From: JADMIH01 sp036399775
Lineage (GTDB): Bacteria; Chloroflexota; Chloroflexia; QHBQ01; JADMIH01
Direction of reading: 5' to 3'
Length of the DNA stretch: 64,000 bases
NCBI GenBank assembly: GCA_036399775.1
Contig: DASWMJ010000007.1
Location: 21,914-85,913 of the forward strand
Shown here: positions 1 to 7,732 of the stretch, piece by piece
How positions within the stretch are numbered: the first letter of the stretch is position 1
How the letters are laid out: each line of letters begins with the position of its first letter
Position numbers and translations under genes: made by a program
The notes under the pieces: generated by a model
The model's database searches: none
What the model saw: only the letters and a program-made list of their open reading frames with translations
Told to the model about the DNA's origin: nothing

Positions 1-178
1 AGGTGAGAGGCACGACGTGCTCAGGCACGAGTTGAGCGAGGGGTAGGAACGACCTATCAGCTGTGGGTGGGCACCATGCTTCTACGGTGTGCCCGCGCTC
101 CACCAGGCCGCGCACGTGGTAATAGAGCGCCCGCTTGCCGCCCCCGCTGGGTAAATTATGCCAGACGGCGATTCTCAT
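1..178 (-). CDS. GT-B glycosyltransferase, N-terminal fragment (runs off window)
   Basis: An open frame on the minus strand starts with ATG at 178 and leaves the window at base 1 after 59 codons. The peptide opens MRIAVWHNLPSGGGKRALYY and continues with a VRGLVERGHTVEAWCPP segment, the first Rossmann strand, Gly-rich loop and helix typical of family-4 glycosyltransferases. The start overlaps the stop of the upstream glycosyltransferase by an ATGA (TGA at 175-177), so the two genes are translationally coupled. The catalytic half lies outside the window, so donor and acceptor cannot be guessed. Confidence 0.75.
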   Translation of the reverse strand, partial: MRIAVWHNLPSGGGKRALYYHVRGLVERGHTVEAWCPPTADRSFLPLAQLVPEHVVPLT

Positions 179-1377
179 GCCGCGTGGCGTCTTCTGGCGG
201 CGCTCCGCATCACGTACTTCGAGCCTGCGCGCCGGACCAGCCTCAGCGCCGCCGACCAGATTTCCCGGTCGAACGCCAGTACCGGATCGGACATGAGTGC
301 GCGGGCGAGACCCTTCACCATCTCTACCCGCCTGTCTGTCGCGTGCAACGCCAGGACCAGCCTTGCCCTCGAACGGAGTTTGCGGCGGACGCCTGCCGGG
401 AGAAGCGCCTGGTCTAGCGTGCGCGTGGCAAACTGGACTGCCGCCTGTGCGGTTGCGCGGGATGGCTGCTCGCTCTTCGCGTATACGAGCGATTGCAGGA
501 AGCGGCCTTTCGCTACGCCCTGGGGATAATGTTGCGCGGCCTTCAGCATGTAGTCCCTGGCTTCCGCCTGCTTGCCCGCGCCGTAACTGATGGAGGCCGC
601 CCAGGCGTACCTGTTGAAATATGCCCGATCTTTATAGCCGTGCGCTGCTGCGGGCAGGCTGGGGCTGGCGTAAAACTTGTCCAAAACGCCCAGTCCCGCC
701 CGCGCCATGAGATTGACATCGCGCGAAGTGTTGGCGGCATGCAGGCGGTACTCAGCAGTAGGTTCCCCCACGCAGTAGAAGCGGTAACCTGACGCTGCCA
801 TGCGTAGCTCCAGGTCCCAGTCGTCCGACCCCGCCAACGTAGGGTCGAACAAACCTGTCTTGTCCAGCGCCCACCTGGGGATAAGGCAGGTGCAGGAGGC
901 GATAGGTATATCGAGCAGGAGATCGGGCAGCGCATACCACTCTCGCTCAGGCAAGCGGGCTGCACCCGTGCGGTGTCCGGCTTCATCTATAAGGTAGTAG
1001 CTGGAGTGTATCAGGGCAACGTGCTCGTGTGCCCTCGAAGCGCGCACCCCTGCGTCTAGCCTGTGAGGTAGCCACACGTCATCTTGGTCCAGCAGGGCTA
1101 TCAACTCGCCCCTTGCCGCCTCGATGCCGGTGTTGCGCGCCGCCGCCACCCCGCCGTTCTCGCGCTCGATGTACCTGATAAGGCCCTCGAACTGTGCTGC
1201 CGTTTGCCATGTGATAGGGTCGGGCGAGCCATCGTTTACCACGATAATCTCTACATTGGGGTAGGTCTGCGACAGCGCGCTCTCTATGGCGCGGACGAGC
1301 ATCGGCCCCTGGTTATAAGCAGGGATTATCACGCTCACCAGTGGGTTGTCGCCAGCGCCGCTCATGCTTGCCGCCAT
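175..1377 (-). CDS. Family 2 glycosyltransferase
   Basis: A 400-residue protein. Residues 10-110 form a GT-A fold: VSVIIPAYNQ at the start, EIIVVNDGSPD (nucleotide-binding Asp) and LIALLDQDDVWLP (the DxD-like metal site), followed by DWDLELRMA, the acceptor-side motif of GT2 enzymes. The C-terminal 150 residues are helical, with no membrane segment. It probably transfers a sugar from a nucleotide-sugar during cell-surface polysaccharide synthesis. It is followed with a 4-nt overlap by another glycosyltransferase and is divergent from asparagine synthetase, an arrangement common in exopolysaccharide loci. The substrate is not predictable. Confidence 0.85.
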   Translation of the reverse strand: MAASMSGAGDNPLVSVIIPAYNQGPMLVRAIESALSQTYPNVEIIVVNDGSPDPITWQTAAQFEGLIRYIERENGGVAAARNTGIEAARGELIALLDQDDVWLPHRLDAGVRASRAHEHVALIHSSYYLIDEAGHRTGAARLPEREWYALPDLLLDIPIASCTCLIPRWALDKTGLFDPTLAGSDDWDLELRMAASGYRFYCVGEPTAEYRLHAANTSRDVNLMARAGLGVLDKFYASPSLPAAAHGYKDRAYFNRYAWAASISYGAGKQAEARDYMLKAAQHYPQGVAKGRFLQSLVYAKSEQPSRATAQAAVQFATRTLDQALLPAGVRRKLRSRARLVLALHATDRRVEMVKGLARALMSDPVLAFDREIWSAALRLVRRAGSKYVMRSAARRRHAA

Positions 1378-1430
1378 GTGAGGAGTATACTAGATAAGCA
1401 TGTGTTAGCTCAAGCTATTGCCCTGGACAT

Positions 1431-1550
1431 CGCCCGGCGACTGAAGTCGCGGGCAACGCAAACGAAGTCCGCCTGCGCGGACTATATTGGGGAGAGTAGT
1501 CGCCGAAGGGCGACTTTGTAGTCGTAGCCCGCGACTTCAGTCGCTGGGCG
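1431..1550. repeat. Palindromic intergenic repeat (GACTGAAGTCGCGGGC family)
   Basis: The 24-base arms at 1431-1454 and 1527-1550 are inverted copies with one mismatch (core CGACTGAAGTCGCGGGC). Two smaller hairpins sit inside: AGTCCGCctgCGCGGACT near 1475-1492 and GTCGCCgaaGGGCGAC at 1499-1514. It fills the divergent gap between the GT2 gene and the asnB promoter and could act as a terminator-like or mobile palindrome. Confidence 0.75.
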
Positions 1551-1593
1551 GTGCCAGCGAGAATGATTATAGCCTGAGCCGACTCGATCAGCT

Positions 1594-1622
1594 TTGACGC
1601 TACCCTCCCGATTGCCTATAAT
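1594..1622 (+). promoter_or_regulatory. Sigma70-type promoter of asnB (leaderless)
   Basis: TTGACG at 1594-1599, a 17-base spacer, then TATAAT at 1617-1622: five of six and six of six consensus bases. Only seven bases separate the -10 box from the ATG at 1630, so transcription should start at or next to the start codon. No Shine-Dalgarno sequence could then be present. Confidence 0.75.
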
Positions 1623-1629
1623 TACGTGC

Positions 1630-3651
1630 ATGTGTGGTATTTTGGGCATCTGGCATATTGACGGCAGGCCGTTAGACCTTGCTACCGTCCGGCGCGCCAC
1701 GACCGTGCTGCGGCACAGGGGACCGGACGACGAGGGCTATCTGCTGGTGGATACCGATTCGGGCCGCACGGTGCTTTGTGGTGGCGCGCACACCGACCCG
1801 GAGTTGGCGCTGCCCCGGATAGAGCGATTCTTCGGCGAGCGCTTCAATTTTGCCCTGGGCTTTCGCCGCCTCTCCATCCTCGACCTCTCTCCCGCCGGGC
1901 ACCAGCCCATGTCCAGCCCCGATGGCCGCTTCTGGCTGGTTTTCAACGGCGAGGTCTACAACTACATCGAATTGCGCTCAGAGCTGTGCGCGCTGGGCTA
2001 CGACTTCCACACCGGCTCCGACACCGAAGTGGTGCTGGCGGCCTACGCCGAGTGGGGGCCGGAGTGCCTGAAACGCTTCAACGGCATGTGGGGGTTCGCT
2101 CTCTGGGACAGCGCCAGGCGCGAGCTTTTCGTTGCCCGCGACCGCTTCGGCGTCAAACCCTTCCATACCGTTACGAGCGAGAAGACCTTTGTATTCGCGT
2201 CCGAGATAAAGGCTATCCTGGCAATGGGTGTGGTGCCTTTCCGCCCTTCGCCGCTTGCCGTCGCGGGCTACGTCGCGCAGGGCCGCTTCCCCAGCCATGA
2301 GAAAGGGGAGACCTTCTTCGAGGGTGTGCAATCTCTCCCCGGCTCCCACTATGCGCTCATATCCCAGGAGGGGCGCACGTCCAGGCGGTACTGGCGTCTA
2401 CCCTCGCGTGAAGAGGTGGACGGCGCGCAAATTGACCAGGTGAGACAGCGATACAGCGAACTCTTTACAGATGCCGTGCGCTTGCGCCTGCGTGCGGACG
2501 TGGCTGTGGGCACCTGCCTGTCGGGGGGCCTGGACTCGTCGTCCATAGTGGCTGCGGGCGGCTGGTTGATGCGCCACGAGCATGCCGTCTCATTGGAGCG
2601 CCTGGGCGACCACCAGCAGACGTTCAGCGCGGTCTACGACACGCAAGGCCCCTGGAACGAGCGAGATTACATAGAGCAGGTGGCGGAGAGGACCGGGGCC
2701 GGGGCAAACTACGTCGTGCCGACGGGTGAGCGACTCTGGGCGGACCTTGAGAGGCTGGTGTGGCACCAGGACGAGCCGTTCCAGTCCACGAGCATCTTCG
2801 CCCAGTGGTGCGTGATGGACCTGGCCCGGCAACGTGGAGCAACGGTCTTGCTGGACGGGCAGGGCGCTGACGAGGCGCTTGGCGGCTACCGGCCATTCGC
2901 TACATGGCTGGCGCAACTCCTCCGTTCGGGCCGCTTCCCTGAGACGGCAAGGGTGATGCGCGATATACGTGCTGTGACGGGCCTCAATCCTGCTCCACTG
3001 CTAGCGCGAGCGATGGTGCTGCAACTGCCCGCGCCGGTGCTGGCACGTCTGCGGGGGTCCCGGCTCAAGGATGCTGTCTCAGCATCCGGCCTTACAGACG
3101 ACCTGGGCGACAGGCTGCTGGCGCGGCAGGCCGATACGGGAGAGTCTTACGCGGACCAGCGCGACATGAACGATCACCTGGCGCGCCTGTTGGTGGAAGA
3201 TTCGCTGCCGAGCCTGCTGCGGTACGAGGACCGCAACTCAATGGCCTTCTCGATTGAGGCCCGGCTACCGTTCCTGGATTACCGGCTGGTGGAGTACGTC
3301 TTCACGCAGGCCGCTTCGCTGAGGATATACGATGGGTGGACCAAGTGGCTGCAACGGGTAGCCGTCGAGGATAAATTGCCGTCAGAAATAGTGTGGCGCA
3401 GAGACAAGGTCGGCTTTGAAACGCCTGAGCAGCAGTGGTTCCGGGAGGGTAAGCAACGGCTGCTAGATATTCTCAACGCGGATGATACGGGCAGCGAATA
3501 CGTGGACCTCGCCGCCATACGCCGTGAAGCCCCCCGCCTGCTGGACGCGCCTGTGGTGAATACCGCCAGAGTGTGGCGCTGGGCCAACCTCCTGATGTGG
3601 CTGCGTTGCTTCTCAGGGGTCAGGGATCAGGGATTAGGGATTAGGGATTAG
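1630..3651 (+). CDS. asnB: Asparagine synthetase, glutamine-hydrolysing
   Basis: 673 residues. The ATG at 1630 is chosen because it puts Cys2 (MCGILGIW) at the mature N-terminus, the nucleophile of class II glutamine amidotransferases; the longer frame would begin inside the -35 box. Residues 2-215 are the glutaminase domain (FNGEVYN, GSDTEVVL, GMWGFALWD, ARDRFGVKP). SGGLDSS at about 298-304 is the PP-loop of the synthetase domain that adenylates aspartate. Lying among glycosyltransferases, it may amidate a surface polymer precursor rather than make free asparagine. The last nine codons (RDQGLGIRD) come from heptamer repeat DNA, so the tail was acquired by stop-codon loss. The transcript is probably leaderless. 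Confidence 0.92.
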   Translation: MCGILGIWHIDGRPLDLATVRRATTVLRHRGPDDEGYLLVDTDSGRTVLCGGAHTDPELALPRIERFFGERFNFALGFRRLSILDLSPAGHQPMSSPDGRFWLVFNGEVYNYIELRSELCALGYDFHTGSDTEVVLAAYAEWGPECLKRFNGMWGFALWDSARRELFVARDRFGVKPFHTVTSEKTFVFASEIKAILAMGVVPFRPSPLAVAGYVAQGRFPSHEKGETFFEGVQSLPGSHYALISQEGRTSRRYWRLPSREEVDGAQIDQVRQRYSELFTDAVRLRLRADVAVGTCLSGGLDSSSIVAAGGWLMRHEHAVSLERLGDHQQTFSAVYDTQGPWNERDYIEQVAERTGAGANYVVPTGERLWADLERLVWHQDEPFQSTSIFAQWCVMDLARQRGATVLLDGQGADEALGGYRPFATWLAQLLRSGRFPETARVMRDIRAVTGLNPAPLLARAMVLQLPAPVLARLRGSRLKDAVSASGLTDDLGDRLLARQADTGESYADQRDMNDHLARLLVEDSLPSLLRYEDRNSMAFSIEARLPFLDYRLVEYVFTQAASLRIYDGWTKWLQRVAVEDKLPSEIVWRRDKVGFETPEQQWFREGKQRLLDILNADDTGSEYVDLAAIRREAPRLLDAPVVNTARVWRWANLLMWLRCFSGVRDQGLGIRD

Positions 3652-3659
3652 GGATTAGG
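3614..3659 (+). repeat. Degenerate heptamer tandem repeat (CAGGGAT/TAGGGAT)
   Basis: About six and a half units of seven bases, changing from CAGGGGT/CAGGGAT to TAGGGAT. It overlaps the end of asnB, whose stop codon TAG is part of a repeat unit. It belongs to the same family as the arrays near 6283, 9363, 14607, 19874, 32518 and 51706. Confidence 0.85.
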
Positions 3660-3690
3660 CATCTAAAATGAGCGGATACCAAGTCAGACT

Positions 3691-3804
3691 TTGTCATTCT
3701 GAGCGCAGCGAAGGATCTCGTCCCTCGCGTATATGCTCATTCAGAATTCTCAGGGCAAGATTATGCGCGAGGGACGAGATCCTTCGCTGCGCTCAGAATG
3801 ACAA
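3691..3804. repeat. Long palindromic repeat (TCATTCTGAGCG family)
   Basis: About 40-base arms (TTGTCATTCTGAGCGCAGCG... and its complement ending ...CTCAGAATGACAA) surround a roughly 35-base AT-rich centre. Related copies are at 14285-14413, 30240-30284 (short form) and 33654-33934 (interrupted). No coding capacity. Confidence 0.9.
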
Positions 3805-3920
3805 GGGTACTTCTCTCTCTTACCCTGACACTATTTCTTTAGTCAAGCGCTCCTCTGAAAATGGGGGACAGGGGTCAGCTTTTGCCACTATTTGCATTCC
3901 CTGTGGCGGCCCGTAGGGTC

Positions 3921-5096
3921 ATGGCTGCTCGGAATGACACTTTGAAGGTGCTGCTACTGCCTTCGTGGTATCCTACCGCTCGTTACCCTGTGGGAGGGGT
4001 ATTCTGCCGGACGCAGGCGCAGGCGTTGGCTTCCACGCGTGACGTTGACCTTGTAGTGCTTTTCGTTGACCGCGCGCCTCTGCGGGAGTGGCTCAGGGGC
4101 TGGCGCAAGCGTGCTGCGCTCCGAGATGAGGAAGGGGTTAAGGTCTACCGCACGCAGATGCCGCGCCTGCCGGGTGTGTGGCCTATGTTCTATGTCGTGT
4201 GGGCGTACCTCTCTATGAGGCGATTGTCCAGGAGATACGGGTTGAAGCCTGATGTCGTGCATGCCCACGTTTCGCTGCCCGCGGGGTTGGCGGGCGCTCT
4301 TATCAAGCGTCTATCCGGCGTTCCACTCGTGCTCACTGAGCACACATCCCCCTTCTCGCTGTTGATGCGTAACCCTCTCGCGGCTTTGACTACGCGCACC
4401 GCTCTCCGCGCCGCCGACAGGCGTATAGCCGTGAGCCAGGCGTTGCGCCGCGAGATATTGGCCTACCCACAGCTACGCATGCCTATAGATGTTATACCCA
4501 ATGTTGTGGACGCTAGCGCGTTTTCGGCACCCAGGCGGGAGCGCAACCCAGGCGAGCCATATCGCATTCTCTTCGTTGGCGAGATGGAAACGAGTAGGAA
4601 GGGCATAGAATACCTGCTTAACGCTCTGCCAATCCTGAAGGAGCGCGGATGGGACGTTTTCCTCACGCTGGTGGGAGAGGGCCGCAACAGGGGCGAGTAC
4701 GAGGCGTTAGCGCGTCAATTAGGGGTGGCGGGTACGTGTCATTTTCATGGGCTGGCCCCGCATGGGGAGATTGCCCACTTTATGTCTGAGGCGGATATAT
4801 TCGTGCTGCCTTCGCTGGCCGAGACTTTCGGCGTGGTGCTGGTGGAGGCGATGGCGGCGGGGCTGCCTGTGGTGGCGACACGTTGCGGCGGCCCCGAAGA
4901 GTTGGTGTCGCCCGATCTGGGGGTGCTGGCCAGCCCTGGCGATGCTGAGGCGCTGGCCAGTGGTATTATGGACGTGCTCGGCAGGTTAGATGACTTTTCG
5001 GAAGAGCATTCGCGGCAGGTAGCGGACGCACGTTATGGGCAGGCAAGCGTGGCAGGCAGGCTGGTAAGTCTGTACAGGGAGATAGTTGGGCGCTGA
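3921..5096 (+). CDS. GT-B family glycosyltransferase (GT4-like)
   Basis: 391 residues from ATG 3921; an in-frame start 20 codons earlier lies in repeat-like DNA. The N-terminal Rossmann domain has VLLLPSWYPTARYPVGGVFC (the Gly-rich acceptor loop) and DVVHAHVSLPAGLAGAL. The C-terminal domain has ILFVGEMETSRKGIEYLL, with SRKG in the place of the usual phosphate-binding Arg/Lys, and ETFGVVLVEAMAAGLPVVAT at about 301-320, the E-x7-E donor-sugar motif. A retaining enzyme acting at the cytoplasmic face of the membrane is expected. The next glycosyltransferase starts two bases after its stop, so they form an operon. Confidence 0.88.
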   Translation: MAARNDTLKVLLLPSWYPTARYPVGGVFCRTQAQALASTRDVDLVVLFVDRAPLREWLRGWRKRAALRDEEGVKVYRTQMPRLPGVWPMFYVVWAYLSMRRLSRRYGLKPDVVHAHVSLPAGLAGALIKRLSGVPLVLTEHTSPFSLLMRNPLAALTTRTALRAADRRIAVSQALRREILAYPQLRMPIDVIPNVVDASAFSAPRRERNPGEPYRILFVGEMETSRKGIEYLLNALPILKERGWDVFLTLVGEGRNRGEYEALARQLGVAGTCHFHGLAPHGEIAHFMSEADIFVLPSLAETFGVVLVEAMAAGLPVVATRCGGPEELVSPDLGVLASPGDAEALASGIMDVLGRLDDFSEEHSRQVADARYGQASVAGRLVSLYREIVGR

Positions 5097-5097
5097 T

Positions 5098-6318
5098 ATG
5101 AAGGTATTGATGATCGTCCAGGAGCCGGTGGTTACGCGGCGCATCGTGCAGGAGGCCCGCAGCCTCACCGATGCCGGGCACTGCGTCCGCATCCTCACGC
5201 GCTCAGACGACACTCAGGATAGGCATGGTGAGATCGAAGGCATCCCGGCGACGTGGGTGGCTGTTACCGGGCGGGACCGGCGCTTTCGCTGGCTCTATAA
5301 ATTAGCGGGCATCGAGCGCGGGAGCCAGGTTGCCGCTTTGTGGGGCGTGATTACCGGGCGGCACACCTTCACCCAGCGCGCCCTGCCTTACGCTATCGAG
5401 GCCCACGCTGAAGTCTATCACGCGCACGACCTGAACAACCTGGAAGTGGCATATCGCGCGGCTCGTGCAAATGGGGCCAAGCTCGTCTACGACTCTCACG
5501 AACTCTTTCCCGATATAGCCAATCGTTGGATAAGGATGAGGCGAAAGGGGTGGATGCGGCTCGAACGCAGGCTGCTGCCGCACGCCGACCTGGTTATCAC
5601 GGTGAACGATTTCATCGCGCAGGAGCTTGCCAAGCGGCATGCGGTCCCGCCCCCGATGGTGCTGCTCAACTGCCCCAACCCCCCGGCGGACTTTGACGCC
5701 TCAGCTAATCACAACCATATCCGTGTACGCTTGGGGCTTGAAGACACGCGCCCAATCGTACTGTACCAGGGATGGATGTGGGAGGGGCGCGGCCTGGAGA
5801 ACCTGGTGCGCGCAGCCTCAAAGCTGGCGCGGAATGCAGCGGTGGTGCTGATGGGTTATGGGGAGTACCAGGCGGTGTTGGAGGAGATGGCGCAGGGGGA
5901 GCCGCCCGGCAGGGTCTATTTCTTGCCCGCCGTGCCCCAGCGCGATCTTCTGGCCTATTGCGCTTCGGCGGACGTGGGGGTCATCCCCTACCAGGCCGTT
6001 GACCTGAACAATTATTATAGCTCGCCCAACAAGCTGTTCGATTACATCCAGGCCGCGCTGCCCATTGTCGCAAGCGACCTGCCCTTCCTGCGCAAAGTGA
6101 TCGTCACAGATGGCCTGGGGACCGTGAGTAAGCTGGACAGCCCGGAGAGCTACGCCGAGGCTATCAACCAGGTGCTGACGCTGCCCGACGGCGGAGAGGA
6201 GTTCAAGAGGAACCTGCGCAGGGTCGCGCCCCAGTACACATGGGAGGCGCAGGCGCGCAAGCTCGTGGAAGCGTACCGGCGATTAGGGGTCAGGGGTTAT
6301 GGGTCAGGGAATAGTTAA
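5098..6318 (+). CDS. GT-B family glycosyltransferase
   Basis: 406 residues from the ATG in TGATATG; the upstream stop and this start are one base apart. The N-terminal half carries MKVLMIVQEP, RIVQEARSLTDAGH and YHAHDLNNLEVAYRAA, then KLVYDSHELFPD, a signature of GT4 enzymes. The C-terminal half has IVLYQGWMWEGRGLENLV, VLMGYGEY and SSPNKLFDYIQAALPIVASD in place of the ExxxxxxxE loop. It probably adds a sugar to a lipid-linked or surface glycan together with the preceding enzyme. The C-terminus (RLGVRGYGSGNS) runs into an AGGGGTC-type repeat, so the last residues are probably not functional. Confidence 0.85.
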   Translation: MKVLMIVQEPVVTRRIVQEARSLTDAGHCVRILTRSDDTQDRHGEIEGIPATWVAVTGRDRRFRWLYKLAGIERGSQVAALWGVITGRHTFTQRALPYAIEAHAEVYHAHDLNNLEVAYRAARANGAKLVYDSHELFPDIANRWIRMRRKGWMRLERRLLPHADLVITVNDFIAQELAKRHAVPPPMVLLNCPNPPADFDASANHNHIRVRLGLEDTRPIVLYQGWMWEGRGLENLVRAASKLARNAAVVLMGYGEYQAVLEEMAQGEPPGRVYFLPAVPQRDLLAYCASADVGVIPYQAVDLNNYYSSPNKLFDYIQAALPIVASDLPFLRKVIVTDGLGTVSKLDSPESYAEAINQVLTLPDGGEEFKRNLRRVAPQYTWEAQARKLVEAYRRLGVRGYGSGNS

Positions 6319-6323
6319 TTTAC

Positions 6324-6371
6324 AATGCAAAGCAAAAGAGCGGCTTGCGGGCCGCTCTTTTGCTTTGCATT
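6324..6371. terminator. Bidirectional terminator between convergent genes
   Basis: A perfect 21-bp stem (6324-6344 with 6351-6371) and a six-base loop TTGCGG. It has A-rich and T-rich flanks within the arms, so it can stop both the glycosyltransferase operon and the convergent oppF. Confidence 0.9.
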
Positions 6372-6382
6372 CTGAAGAAACC

Positions 6383-7594
6383 CTAGTGGTGAACCACCGT
6401 AGTTTCGTCCTTGTTGAGGATATCCTTGCTCTCGCCGGGCATGGGCATCTTGGTGAAGGGGGCGAAGTGGCAGGCTACGAAGTGCTCTATCTGGCCTGCC
6501 GGGGCCACGTTGCGCCACACCGGCACCTGCTCTTTGCATATCTCCTGGGCCAGCCAGCATCGCGTATGGAAGCGGCAGCCGGTAGGAGGGTTGAGGGGTG
6601 AGGGCACGTCACCCTTCAGGATGATACGCTCGCGCCTGATCTTCGGGTCGGGGATGGGTATGGCCGATAGGAGCGCGTGGGTGTAAGGGTGCTGAGGGCT
6701 TTCAAACAGGGCGGTGCGGTCGGCTAGCTCGGCCATTTTGCCCAGGTACATCACACCCACGCGGTCGGAGATGTGCTCTACCACGCTCAGGTTGTGGGCG
6801 ATGAAGAGATACGTCAGGCCATATTCTTCCTGGAGGTCCTTCAAGATGTTGAGCACCTGCGACTGGATCGAAACGTCGAGCGCGGACACCGGCTCGTCGC
6901 ACACGATGAACTTGGGGCGCAAGGCCAGCGCGCGGGCTATACCGATGCGCTGCCTCTGCCCGCCTGAGAACTCGTGCGGGAAACGCTTGGCGTGCTCAGG
7001 CAGCAGACCTACGCGGGAGAGCACGTCGTCCACCCTCTGCGTACGCTCGGCCTTGGAGATGCCGTGAATCAAAAGACCCTCTGCGATACTCTCTCCGATG
7101 GGTACGCGGGGGTCCAGGGAGGAGAAGGGGTCCTGGAAGATGATCTGCATGTCGCTTCGCAGGCGCTTCATCTGCTCGTTGTTGTTGGCGAAAATGTTCT
7201 TGCCTTCGAAGCGCACCTCTCCACTGGTGGCCGGTATCAGGCGCAAAGTGGTACGCCCTACCGTGGTCTTGCCGCAGCCCGACTCACCGACCAGGCCCAG
7301 CGTCTCGCCCCGCCGCACGAAGAAGCTCACGTCGTCCACCGCTTTCACCCAGGCGACTGTGCGCTGCAAGAGGCCGCCACGCACCGGGAAGTATTTGACC
7401 AGCCGGTCCACTTCCAGGAGCATGTCAGCCTTCGTCTTATCTTTGCGGCCATCGGTCCTTGCCATCTCGGCCTGGGGTTCGGGGATTACACCGTTAGGCG
7501 ACATGTCTGACCCATCGGCCCCCTGCTCGGTCGGTGTGGGCGATCCCAAGTCGGCGGGCGAATGGAGTGATTGTGTGCTCTGCTGGTCGCTCAT
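6383..7594 (-). CDS. Oligopeptide/dipeptide ABC transporter ATP-binding protein (OppF/DppF type)
   Basis: 403 residues. A polar N-terminal extension of about 58 residues precedes the ATPase domain. GESGCGKTT (Walker A), FSGGQRQRIGIARAL (signature) and FIVCDEPVSALDVS (Walker B) are all intact. The C-terminal oligo_HPY domain holds GCRFHTRCWLAQEIC, a four-Cys pattern like that of DppD/OppF proteins. AGGAGG stands about 10 bases before the ATG. It should pair with the upstream OppD-type ATPase to energise peptide (or nickel/opine) import. No permease or binding protein lies nearby, so the membrane partners must be encoded elsewhere. Confidence 0.92.
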   Translation of the reverse strand: MSDQQSTQSLHSPADLGSPTPTEQGADGSDMSPNGVIPEPQAEMARTDGRKDKTKADMLLEVDRLVKYFPVRGGLLQRTVAWVKAVDDVSFFVRRGETLGLVGESGCGKTTVGRTTLRLIPATSGEVRFEGKNIFANNNEQMKRLRSDMQIIFQDPFSSLDPRVPIGESIAEGLLIHGISKAERTQRVDDVLSRVGLLPEHAKRFPHEFSGGQRQRIGIARALALRPKFIVCDEPVSALDVSIQSQVLNILKDLQEEYGLTYLFIAHNLSVVEHISDRVGVMYLGKMAELADRTALFESPQHPYTHALLSAIPIPDPKIRRERIILKGDVPSPLNPPTGCRFHTRCWLAQEICKEQVPVWRNVAPAGQIEHFVACHFAPFTKMPMPGESKDILNKDETTVVHH

Positions 7595-7621
7595 AAGCGG
7601 TTGCTCCTCCTAAAGATTTCC

Positions 7622-7727
7622 GATTTTAGATTTTCGATTTTGGATTTTAGATTGTGGATGCTAGATTTCAGTGAGACTTGATAGATGCAACGTGAAATCT
7701 AAAATCCAAAATCGAAAATCTAAAATC
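7622..7727. repeat. Inverted repeat of AATCTAAA-type units
   Basis: Two perfect 32-base arms (7622-7653 and 7696-7727) built from short degenerate units such as AAAATC and GAAAATC enclose a 42-base loop. It lies in the gap between the two ATPase genes and would form a long AT-rich hairpin in the operon mRNA. Confidence 0.9.
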
Positions 7728-7732
7728 CCCGA

